A stretch of DNA of 10,224 bases from NCBI GenBank assembly GCA_033722675.1, contig JAWVYO010000084.1:1-10224 (forward strand), read 5' to 3'. Below are positions 4,297-10,224 of the stretch, one piece after another. Position 1 is the first letter of the stretch, and each line of letters begins with the position of its first letter. A program made the translations under genes and the position numbers. The notes below the pieces were generated by a model. It searched no databases and was not told the origin of the DNA. It saw only the letters and a program-made list of their open reading frames with translations. This stretch comes from DATHYU01 sp033722675. Its GTDB lineage: Bacteria > Actinomycetota > Acidimicrobiia > Spongiisociales > UBA11373.

Positions 4297-6528
4297 ATGA
4301 GCACCGAAGACCACGGGACCGTCACCACGAGCGACGAGGTGGATTCCGCCAAGTGCCCGGTGATGCACACCCCCCACCAGGCGGTGGGCGGCACCGCCAA
4401 CCAGCACTGGTGGCCGAAGCGGTTGAACCTGCGGGTCCTGCGCCAGAACCATCCCGACGCCGACCCGATGGGCGACGACTTCGACTACCAGGCCGAGTTC
4501 GAGAGCCTCGACTTCGACGAGCTCGCCAGGGACGTGGACGCCGTCATGACCGATTCGAAGGACTGGTGGCCCGCCGACTACGGCCACTACGGGCCCTTCT
4601 TCATCCGGATGACCTGGCACGCCGCCGGGACGTACCGGACCCTCGACGGACGCGGCGGCGGGGGCACCGGAGCCCAGCGCTTCGCCCCCCTCAACAGCTG
4701 GCCCGACAACGCCAACCTCGACAAGGCCCGGCGCCTGCTGTGGCCGATCAAGCAGAAGTACGGCCGCAAGCTCTCGTGGGCCGACCTGCTGATCTTCACC
4801 GGCAACCGGGCGCTCGAGACGATGGGCTTCGAGACCTTCGGGTTCGGCGGAGGCCGCGAGGACATCTGGGCACCCGAGGAGGACATCTACTGGGGCCCCG
4901 AGAACGAGTGGCTCGGTGACGAGCGCTACAGCGGCGATCGGGAGCTGGCCAAGCCGCTCGGTGCGGTGCAGATGGGCCTCATCTACGTGAACCCCGAGGG
5001 CCCCAACGGGCGGCCCGACCCCGAGGCGGCCGCCGTCGACATCCGCGAGACGTTCGCCCGCATGGCGATGAACGACGAGGAGACCGTCGCGCTCATCGCC
5101 GGCGGTCACACGTTCGGCAAGACCCACGGCGCCGCCGATCCCGACGAGTACGTCGGGCCGGAGCCCGAGGGGGCCGACCTGGCCGAGCAGGGCCTCGGTT
5201 GGAAGACGTCCTACGGCACCGGCATGGGCGACGACGCCATCACGAGCGGGCTCGAGGGCGCGTGGACGACGAACCCGATCCGCTGGGACAACGGCTACTT
5301 CGACCTCCTGTTCAAGTACGAGTGGGAGCTCACGAAGAGCCCCGCCGGTGCGTATCAGTGGACGCCGAAGGACGTCGAGGACGACGATCTCGTCCCGATG
5401 GCGCACGATCCCGAGACCATGGTGCCGCCGATGATGGCGACCACCGACCTGTCCCTGAAGGTCGATCCCGTCTACCGGGAGATCTCGCAGCGGTTCCACG
5501 AGAACCCCGACGAGTTCGCCGACGCCTTCGCCCGGGCGTGGTTCAAGCTGCTGCACCGCGACATGGGCCCGAAGGACCGCTACCTCGGCCCGTGGGTGCC
5601 CGAGGAGGACCTGATCTGGCAGGACCCGGTGCCCGCCGTGGACCACGCCCTCGTCGACGACGAGGACGCCGCGGACCTGAAGTCCCGGATCCTCGACACG
5701 GACCTCACGGTCGCCCAGCTGGTCTCCACGGCGTGGGCGTCGGCGTCGACGTACCGCGACACCGACAAGCGGGGCGGGGCCAACGGCGCCCGCATCCGCC
5801 TCTCCCCCCAGGCCGACTGGGACGTCAACGTCACGTCCGGCGTCCGGGAGGTGCTGGCGGTGCTCGAGGGCATCCAGGACACCTTCAACGCCGACCGGTC
5901 CGACGGGAAGCGGGTCTCGCTCGCCGACCTCGTCGTCCTGGGCGGCAACGCGGCCGTCGAGGAGGCGGCCCGCAGGGCCGGCCACGACGTGACGGTCCCC
6001 TTCGCTCCCGGGCGCACCGACGCGACCCAGGAGCAGACCGACGTCGAGTCCTTCGCCGTGCTGGAGCCGACGGCCGACGGCTTCCGCAACTACTACCAGA
6101 AGGACGCCCGGTTCTCGGCCGAACACATGCTCGTCGACAAGGCGTTCATGCTGCGGCTGTCCGCCCCCGAGATGACCGCCCTCGTCGGCGGACTGCGGGT
6201 GCTGGACACGAACGTCGGTGGGTCCGCCCACGGCGTCCTCACCGACCGTCCCGGCACGCTGACGAACGACTTCTTCGTCAACCTGCTGGACATGGGCACG
6301 GAGTGGCGTCCGATGAACGACGCCGCCGACGCCTTCGAGGGTCGGGACCGCACGACCGGCGACGTCCGCTGGACGGCGAGCCGGGTCGACCTCGCGTTCG
6401 GATCCGACTCGGAACTCCGGGCCGTCGCCGAGGTCTACGGGGCCGACGACGCCGACGAGAAGTTCGTCGACGACTTCGTCGCCGCGTGGACCAAGGTCAT
6501 GCAGCTCGACCGGTTCGATCTCGACTGA
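4297..6528 (+). CDS. katG: Catalase-peroxidase KatG
   Basis: A 743-aa haem enzyme that destroys hydrogen peroxide and has peroxidase activity; length and two-domain layout are normal for the family. The N-terminal catalytic domain has the distal site FIRMTWHAAGTYRT with R104, W107 and H108, the proximal haem ligand H271 in IAGGHTFGKTHGA, and W323. The Met-Tyr-Trp adduct needed for catalase activity can form from W107, Y230 (GLIYVNPEGPNG) and M256. S317 corresponds to the serine whose mutation gives isoniazid resistance in Mycobacterium tuberculosis. The C-terminal domain is the usual non-haem copy (for example TAWASASTYRDTDKRGGANGARIRL and DLVVLGGNAAVE). It follows furA by 28 bases with a good ribosome binding site. 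A 13-bp hairpin lies 15 bases after the stop. Confidence 0.98.
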   Translation: MSTEDHGTVTTSDEVDSAKCPVMHTPHQAVGGTANQHWWPKRLNLRVLRQNHPDADPMGDDFDYQAEFESLDFDELARDVDAVMTDSKDWWPADYGHYGPFFIRMTWHAAGTYRTLDGRGGGGTGAQRFAPLNSWPDNANLDKARRLLWPIKQKYGRKLSWADLLIFTGNRALETMGFETFGFGGGREDIWAPEEDIYWGPENEWLGDERYSGDRELAKPLGAVQMGLIYVNPEGPNGRPDPEAAAVDIRETFARMAMNDEETVALIAGGHTFGKTHGAADPDEYVGPEPEGADLAEQGLGWKTSYGTGMGDDAITSGLEGAWTTNPIRWDNGYFDLLFKYEWELTKSPAGAYQWTPKDVEDDDLVPMAHDPETMVPPMMATTDLSLKVDPVYREISQRFHENPDEFADAFARAWFKLLHRDMGPKDRYLGPWVPEEDLIWQDPVPAVDHALVDDEDAADLKSRILDTDLTVAQLVSTAWASASTYRDTDKRGGANGARIRLSPQADWDVNVTSGVREVLAVLEGIQDTFNADRSDGKRVSLADLVVLGGNAAVEEAARRAGHDVTVPFAPGRTDATQEQTDVESFAVLEPTADGFRNYYQKDARFSAEHMLVDKAFMLRLSAPEMTALVGGLRVLDTNVGGSAHGVLTDRPGTLTNDFFVNLLDMGTEWRPMNDAADAFEGRDRTTGDVRWTASRVDLAFGSDSELRAVAEVYGADDADEKFVDDFVAAWTKVMQLDRFDLD

Positions 6529-6543
6529 GGTACGCCACGACCA

Positions 6544-6573
6544 TGCGGGGGCCGGTGCAGACCGGCCCCCGCA
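6544..6573. terminator. Strong hairpin, probable bidirectional terminator
   Basis: A perfect 13-bp stem is formed by TGCGGGGGCCGGT (6544-6556) and its complement (6561-6573) with the 4-base loop GCAG. It sits between the stops of katG (plus) and the VOC protein (minus). There is no T tract on either side, which is common for terminators in high-GC actinobacteria. Confidence 0.8.
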
Positions 6574-6580
6574 GCGCGTC

Positions 6581-7252
6581 TCAGGTGTCGTGGGGGTCCG
6601 GTTCCGCCCTGCCCGCCCCGTCGGGCCACGAGGCGATGCACACCCGGTTCCCGGCACGATCCGACAGCGTCCACCACCGGGGCGCCTCGGAGGCGTCGAC
6701 GATCCTGCCCCCGGCCGCCAGCGCCTCCTCCAGCCGGCGCTCGGCCTCCTCGCGCGCCAGCGACACGTCGACGTGCATGGCGTGGCGGAGGGGACGCCCC
6801 ACGTCGAGGCCCTGCATCCAGACGGTGGAGCCGTGGCCGAGGGGATCGACGGCGGCGTCGTCGGCGCTCCGGGTGTAGCCGAGCACGGCCCGCCAGAACC
6901 CGAGATCGGTCTCGGCCGGCTTCGACGCCACGGCCAGCTGCACCTCCTGGACCGCCGAGCGGTCGGCGGAGGCACCGTGGTCCCGGGCGACGGCGGAGAC
7001 GGCCCGGGCGAGGGCGACGTGGTCCGGTTCGAGGTGCCACACATCGCGCGTCAGCCGCACGGTGACCCGGTCGGCGGCCACCGTCATCAGGATGCGGTCG
7101 TCCACCGCAGGAGCTTCCGCCATCGCCCCCGCCAGTGCGGCCGCCTCGGCGAGGGATCCCACTCGGAACACCGCGGCGGGCCCGCCGTGGAGGACCACCC
7201 AGTCGTCCACGCCCTCCGCCTCGAGGAACGTCCGCCAGCCGTGTTCGCCCAT
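6581..7252 (-). CDS. Two-domain protein: degenerate pterin-4a-carbinolamine dehydratase-like plus VOC domain
   Basis: A 223-aa protein. Residues 1-95 resemble the pterin carbinolamine dehydratase fold: an alternating pattern with GPAAVFRVGSLAEAAALAGAMAEA, then VTVRLTRDVWHLEPDHVALARAVSAVA, matching the family's 'v.v.l.t......D..lA..i'. The catalytic His-His-Pro found after the first helix is missing (VDDRILMTVAADRV). Residues 100-210 form a VOC module (VQEVQLAVASKPAETDLGFWRAVLGY, HAMHVDVSLAREEAERRLEEALAAGGRIVD, WWTLSDRAGNRVCIASW). The ATG at 7252 has GGAGGTG five bases upstream. The combination occurs in other actinobacteria, as far as I recall; no reaction is established. The dehydratase half may be a binding domain. 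It lies downstream of the channel gene on the same strand, 58 bases away. Confidence 0.75.
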   Translation of the reverse strand: MGEHGWRTFLEAEGVDDWVVLHGGPAAVFRVGSLAEAAALAGAMAEAPAVDDRILMTVAADRVTVRLTRDVWHLEPDHVALARAVSAVARDHGASADRSAVQEVQLAVASKPAETDLGFWRAVLGYTRSADDAAVDPLGHGSTVWMQGLDVGRPLRHAMHVDVSLAREEAERRLEEALAAGGRIVDASEAPRWWTLSDRAGNRVCIASWPDGAGRAEPDPHDT

Positions 7253-7254
7253 GT

Positions 7255-7277
7255 CGCCACCTCCGGTCCGGACGCTA
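7255..7277 (-). promoter_or_regulatory. Candidate -10 (TAGCGT) and ribosome binding site of the VOC two-domain gene
   Basis: On the minus strand GGTAGCGT (TAGCGT at 7277-7272) lies 20 bases before the ATG, and GGAGGTGGCG (7264-7255) supplies a strong Shine-Dalgarno sequence. The same 10-base GGAGGTGGCG precedes the pirin ATG. The Shine-Dalgarno call is firm; the promoter is inference and suggests the gene can be expressed apart from the channel gene. Confidence 0.5.
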
Positions 7278-7292
7278 CCCCGCGACGCCCGA

Positions 7293-7309
7293 CGGCCGCC
7301 GGGCGGCCG
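7293..7309. terminator. GC-rich hairpin just after the channel stop codon
   Basis: CGGCCGCC (7293-7300) and GGCGGCCG (7302-7309) form an inverted repeat around one base, directly after the channel stop on the minus strand. A folded hairpin would have a 6-7 bp all-GC stem. It may end or weaken transcription before the VOC gene. No T tract follows. Confidence 0.4.
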
Positions 7310-7310
7310 C

Positions 7311-8153
7311 TCAGCCCCGGCCGGGCAGGGGCGTCCCGCAGGCGTCGCAGAAACGAGCAGCGCCGCCGTGGGCGGCCGATCCACACCCGGGACAGGACAC
7401 GGCCCGCTGGCGGCCGGTGGCCACCTCGGCCGAGACGATCCCGGTCGGCACCGCGATGACGCTGTAGCCGGTGATCATGAGGATCGCCGCCAGCACCTGC
7501 CCGGGCGGGGTCTGGGGGGCGATGTCGCCGAACCCGACGGTGCTCATCGTCACGATCGACCAGTAGAGACCCCGGAACATCGAGTCGAACCCGTGCTCCG
7601 GCCCCTCGATCAGGTACATGCTCGATCCCACGATCACGTTGATCAGCAGGACGACGACGAGGAACACGACGATCTTGCGGGAACTCGACCGCAGCGCGCG
7701 AACCAGGTAGTTCGCCTCCCGCATCCACCGGGCCATCTTGAGCACCCGGAAGACCCGCAGCAGCCGGAGCGAACGGATCACGAGCAGCGACTGGGCACCG
7801 GGGAGGAGGACGCTCAGGTAGACAGGCAGGATGGCGAGGAGGTCAATGATCCCGAAGAAGCTCCTGGCGTACCGCCACTTCTCCCGAACCGTCGCCAGGC
7901 GGGCGACGTACTCGATCGTGAAGAGGATGGTGACGACCCACTCGAGGGCGAGCAGCTCCGTCCCGAACCGATCCTCGATCTGCTCGACGGTCTCGAGCAT
8001 CACGAGCACGACGCTGAAGACGATCACGCCCATGAGGACGACGTCGAAGGTCTTCGCAGCCCGCGTGTCGTGCTCGAAGATGACGTGCCGGATGCGCTCG
8101 CGCAGGCCGGCCCGGGCGGTTTCGTCGGAGGTCACGGTGGGGAGCGTAGGCAC
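7311..8153 (-). CDS. Voltage-gated-type potassium channel with C-terminal zinc ribbon
   Basis: A 280-aa six-helix membrane channel. S1 to S3 span about residues 36-115. S4 is SLLVIRSLRLLRVFRVLKMARWMR with arginines every third residue (R127, R130, R133, R136), the mark of a voltage sensor. S5 is KIVVFLVVVLLINVIVGSSMYLI, then the pore helix and selectivity filter TMSTVGFGD (TVGFGD 205-210, potassium-selective), then S6. After S6 the tail holds C254-P-G-C257 and C269-D-A-C272, a zinc-ribbon pair instead of the coiled coil seen in many such channels. The start is taken as GTG at 8153; there is no good ribosome binding site, and a GTG at 8135 is an alternative that loses six residues. The lipoprotein gene ends 36 bases upstream, so the two may be co-transcribed. 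Confidence 0.92.
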   Translation of the reverse strand: MPTLPTVTSDETARAGLRERIRHVIFEHDTRAAKTFDVVLMGVIVFSVVLVMLETVEQIEDRFGTELLALEWVVTILFTIEYVARLATVREKWRYARSFFGIIDLLAILPVYLSVLLPGAQSLLVIRSLRLLRVFRVLKMARWMREANYLVRALRSSSRKIVVFLVVVLLINVIVGSSMYLIEGPEHGFDSMFRGLYWSIVTMSTVGFGDIAPQTPPGQVLAAILMITGYSVIAVPTGIVSAEVATGRQRAVSCPGCGSAAHGGAARFCDACGTPLPGRG

Positions 8154-8189
8154 CCCGCGTCCCGTGAGGGTCGCGCTCCTGCCCCTCCG

Positions 8190-8960
8190 TCAGCCGATCG
8201 GTCGGAGGACGACCTCGATCCGGTCGTAGTAGAGGTCGGTCCGCCCCTCGAAACCGGAGTCGGTGCCGACGAAGAGCCAGAGTCGCCCGTCGTCACCGGC
8301 GGTCACGGGACCGGCGAACTGCTCTGCGAGGGTGATGAGCGCGTACGGCTGGGGATCCTGGTCGAGGGCCTCCTCGCACGGGATGCCGTTGGCGATCGTG
8401 CCGGCCACGTTCGCGGCCACACCGCCCTCCGACTGGCCGCCCTTGTCGACGGAGAGGCGCGTCTCGTCGCCCTCTCGGACGGGGATGGGCTCCGACGTGG
8501 CGGCGCCCACCTTCAGCCATACCGATTCGCCGGGAGCGCCCCCGATGCCTGCGCACCCGGTCGGCGCGTTCGACGCCACCCGCACCGTGAACTCGATCTC
8601 GTAGGAGGCCTCCGGCACCAGTCCGTCGGCGGGGCCCACAGGACGCCGGATGAACATGAAGAGGTCGTCGGAGGTGTTGGATGCGGCCAGCCGGAAGAAG
8701 TCGGAGCCCTCGTCCTCGAGCGTCGGCGGCGTGGCGCCGGTCTCCGACACGAAGTCCTCGGGGCGCGTCGGGGCGGTGTAGTCGGCGATGTCGGAACGCC
8801 AGCCCTCCGATCCGGTCTCGAAGTCGAACCGGAGCGTCACCTCGGTCGGCGTGCCGGATGGGATCGTCGTCGATGAGGACGAGGTGGCTGCGTCGTCGTC
8901 GCCACACGCGGCGGCGACGACCGCGAGCGCCAGCAGAACGATCGTGAAGCGATGTCGCAT
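8190..8960 (-). CDS. Secreted lipoprotein of unknown function
   Basis: A 256-aa protein with an N-terminal lipoprotein signal: MRHRFTIVLLALAVVAAAC, basic start, hydrophobic core and lipobox AAAC with C19 as the lipidated residue, followed by GDDD and a Ser/Thr-rich linker (residues 24-40). The mature part (about 41-256) is rich in beta strands. It opens with VTLRFDFETGSEGWRSD and closes with TDLYYDRIEVVLRPIG, a pattern common in jelly-roll, carbohydrate-binding-module-like domains; C136 and C195 could form a disulfide. I do not recognise a named family and assign no ligand. It should be anchored on the outer face of the membrane. The ATG at 8960 is chosen over a longer frame because GAGGA lies six bases upstream and it gives a clean signal peptide. 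Confidence 0.82.
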   Translation of the reverse strand: MRHRFTIVLLALAVVAAACGDDDAATSSSSTTIPSGTPTEVTLRFDFETGSEGWRSDIADYTAPTRPEDFVSETGATPPTLEDEGSDFFRLAASNTSDDLFMFIRRPVGPADGLVPEASYEIEFTVRVASNAPTGCAGIGGAPGESVWLKVGAATSEPIPVREGDETRLSVDKGGQSEGGVAANVAGTIANGIPCEEALDQDPQPYALITLAEQFAGPVTAGDDGRLWLFVGTDSGFEGRTDLYYDRIEVVLRPIG

Positions 8961-8989
8961 GGAGGATCCTCGATGTGCGCTGTACCGAG

Positions 8990-9049
8990 CCCATACCCGC
9001 ATCCAGCCCGACGAACCGCCGGTTTCGTGCGCCGGGCGCCGGGTATGGG
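8990..9049. promoter_or_regulatory. Symmetric divergent promoter region between lipoprotein and gap
   Basis: CCCATACCCG (8990-8999) and CGGGTATGGG (9040-9049) are a perfect 10-base inverted repeat 40 bases apart. On each strand TATGGG would serve as a -10 element, 29 bases from the lipoprotein start and 31 bases from the gap start. Between them lies a smaller imperfect inverted repeat, ACGAACC (9011-9017) and GGTTTCGT (9021-9028), and a tandem 7-mer GCGCCGG (9029-9042). The arms may be paired -10 elements or operator half-sites. Confidence 0.5.
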
Positions 9050-9080
9050 ATGCGCCCCTCCGTCGGACAAAGGATCACTC

Positions 9081-10067
9081 GTGACCCGTATCGGGATCAA
9101 TGGCCTCGGCCGCATCGGACGTGCCGTCCTCCGGCTCGCATCGGCTCGCTCCGACATCACGGTCGCGGGCGTCAACGACCTGGTCGACCTCGACGACATG
9201 GCCTACTACGTACGGCACGACTCGGTGCACGGCGCCTTTCCCGGAGCGGTGGAGACCGGCGGCGGGGATCTCGTGGTGGACGGCGAGACCGTCCGCTACA
9301 CGACCGAGCGGGATCCGGGCGACCTCGACTGGGAGGGCGTGGACGTGGTCGTCGAGAGCACCGGGGCCTTCCGGTCCCGCGAGGACGCCGCGCGCCATCT
9401 CGCCGGCGGTGCCCGACGGGTGCTGATCTCCGCCCCCTCCGACGACGCCGACGTGACGGTCGTGCCCGGCGTCAACGACGAGGCCTACGACCCCGATACC
9501 CACGAGGTGATCTCGCTCGCCTCGTGCACCACGAACTGCGTGGCCCCGGTGCTCCGGGTGCTCCACGACCGATTCGGCGTGGCGTCGGCGATGTTCACGA
9601 CCATCCACGCCTACACGGCGAGCCAGTCGCTCGTGGACGGGCCCAGCCGCAAGGTGCGGCGCGGCCGTGCCGCGGCCCTGTCACTCGTGCCGACCACCAC
9701 GGGCGCCGCCAACGCCACCGAGCTGGTGCTCCCGTCGCTGGCTGGACGCCTCGACGGGATCGCCGTGCGCGCCCCCGTCCCCGACGGCTCGATCACCGAC
9801 CTCGTCGCCACCCTCGAGTCCGACACGACGGCCGAGGCGGTCCTGGCGGCGTTCCGCGACGCCGCGGCCGGGGACGACATCCTCGGATCGGTGCTCGGTG
9901 TGAGCGACGAGCCGCTCGTGTCGATCGACATCGTCGGCGACACGCATTCCGCGCTCGTCGATGCCGGCTCTATCCGGATGCTCGACGGGCAGGTGAAGCT
10001 CCTCGCCTGGTACGACAACGAGATGGGCTACGCGGCCCGCCTCCTGGACTTCGCCGCCAGGATCTGA
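9081..10067 (+). CDS. gap: Glyceraldehyde-3-phosphate dehydrogenase, type I
   Basis: A 328-aa glycolytic enzyme that oxidises glyceraldehyde 3-phosphate to 1,3-bisphosphoglycerate with NAD(P). The N-terminal Rossmann motif is RIGINGLGRIGR, and Asp at 33 (VNDL) favours NAD. The catalytic segment is SLASCTTNC with C149 as nucleophile and H176 in TIHAYT. The ending is WYDNEMGYAARLLDF. The VRAPVPDGSITDL segment resembles the branch of bacterial and archaeal enzymes with VPVPDGS rather than the common VPTPNVS. The GTG at 9081 is preceded by AAAGGA six bases away; a longer frame to 8952 would run through the promoter region. Pgk and tpi are not adjacent, so this may be a secondary or separately regulated copy. 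It is divergent from the lipoprotein gene. Confidence 0.96.
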   Translation: MTRIGINGLGRIGRAVLRLASARSDITVAGVNDLVDLDDMAYYVRHDSVHGAFPGAVETGGGDLVVDGETVRYTTERDPGDLDWEGVDVVVESTGAFRSREDAARHLAGGARRVLISAPSDDADVTVVPGVNDEAYDPDTHEVISLASCTTNCVAPVLRVLHDRFGVASAMFTTIHAYTASQSLVDGPSRKVRRGRAAALSLVPTTTGAANATELVLPSLAGRLDGIAVRAPVPDGSITDLVATLESDTTAEAVLAAFRDAAAGDDILGSVLGVSDEPLVSIDIVGDTHSALVDAGSIRMLDGQVKLLAWYDNEMGYAARLLDFAARI

Positions 10068-10085
10068 GGCCCGGCCGGGCCTCAG
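10064..10085. terminator. Perfect 22-base palindrome holding both convergent stop codons
   Basis: CTGAGGCCCGG (10064-10074) is followed directly by its reverse complement (10075-10085). The hairpin contains the TGA of gap near one end and the TGA of the minus-strand gene near the other. It is a probable bidirectional terminator without a T tract. Confidence 0.75.
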
Positions 10086-10224
10086 TGGCCGTCGGAGCCG
10101 GAGACAGGATCGCCGGATTCGGGATCTCCGGCAGGCGCATCGAGCCTGGCGACCCGGACCTGGGTCAGCTTGTAGGCATCGACACCCTCCACCGTGAGCT
10201 CGTGGCCCTGCGACTCCACGCGAG
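10082..10224 (-). CDS. C-terminal tail of a probable CorC/HlyC-type membrane protein, partial
   Basis: The minus strand is open from the right edge to a TGA at 10084-10082 and gives 46 visible residues, starting RVESQGHELTVEGVDAYKLTQVRVARLD and ending in a low-complexity acidic tail (PAGDPESGDPVSGSDGH). The first part resembles the end of the transporter-associated domain of CorC/HlyC (CNNM-like) proteins, where 'V...G..l.V...dg.ri..VrV' closes the protein. Those proteins carry a membrane domain and CBS pair upstream, which would lie outside the window. The family call rests on about 25 residues and is tentative; that the frame is a real gene is supported by the shared terminator with gap. 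Confidence 0.5.
   Translation of the reverse strand, partial: RVESQGHELTVEGVDAYKLTQVRVARLDAPAGDPESGDPVSGSDGH

Noticed and set aside
5199..6878. Plus-strand open frame overlapping katG in another frame
   Set aside because: Arg-rich translation, no domain, and it lies within katG; a GC-driven shadow.
4207..7044. Very long open frame on the minus strand across furA, katG and beyond
   Set aside because: It is antisense to katG, whose protein is unmistakable, and its translation is low-complexity Arg/Gly/Val/Pro. High GC content produces such frames.
7062..8876. About 600-codon plus-strand open frame opposite the channel and lipoprotein
   Set aside because: The translation is compositionally skewed (His/Asp/Arg/Glu) with no recognisable domain, while the minus strand encodes a clear potassium channel and a lipoprotein signal peptide.
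8962..8971. 10-base palindrome GAGGATCCTC as an operator before the lipoprotein
   Set aside because: It contains the gene's Shine-Dalgarno sequence (GAGGA) and is short; chance symmetry is a sufficient explanation.
8952..9080. Longer gap protein starting at 8952
   Set aside because: The added residues (MSHGGSSMC...) match nothing in GAPDH, the stretch holds the divergent promoter, and the GTG at 9081 has a good ribosome binding site just before the TRIGINGLGRIGR motif.

Overview
This is a GC-rich, gene-dense chromosomal segment with GTG starts, ATGA stop/start overlaps, a FurA-KatG pair and arsenate reductases of the kind found in actinobacteria. An actinobacterium is the best guess; the -10 elements and gene types would fit an Acidimicrobiia-like lineage, but nothing in the window fixes the class. 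I see no tRNA, rRNA, CRISPR array, transposase or integrase. No stretch above 300 bases lacks a gene; the longest gaps are about 100-120 bases.

Layout. (1) 1-1945: the end of a VOC/glyoxalase-fold protein, a small single-cluster ferredoxin on the minus strand, a pirin, and a SnoaL/NTF2-like protein on the minus strand. The tail-to-tail pairs here are separated by a single base. (2) 2047-3799: an arsenic-type operon of three overlapping genes. It encodes an ArsR-type DNA-binding domain fused to an ArsC-like LMW-phosphatase domain, a stand-alone ArsC arsenate reductase, and an aquaporin-family channel. No ArsB or Acr3 pump gene is present, so the channel is the only candidate exit route for arsenite in this locus. 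(3) 3825-6528: furA-katG, a peroxide-responsive repressor followed by a catalase-peroxidase, closed by a strong hairpin. (4) 6581-8960, minus strand: a lipoprotein of unknown role, a voltage-gated-type potassium channel with a C-terminal zinc ribbon, and a pterin-dehydratase-like/VOC two-domain protein. (5) 9081-10067: a stand-alone glyceraldehyde-3-phosphate dehydrogenase divergent from the lipoprotein. (6) 10082-10224, minus strand: the C-terminal tail of a probable CorC/HlyC-type membrane protein.

The most interesting part is the arsenic cassette. The sensor/regulator domain carries no cysteine and is covalently joined to a reductase-like domain. The operon appears to be transcribed as a leaderless mRNA from a promoter whose spacer holds an ArsR-type inverted repeat. 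The aquaporin lacks the arginine that normally follows the second NPA motif. Immediately downstream, furA also looks leaderless, with a perfect 6-1-6 palindrome lying across its GTG start codon. The segment therefore joins a reduce-and-leak arsenic route to a peroxide defence unit. All functional statements rest on motif recognition by eye; no database search was run.
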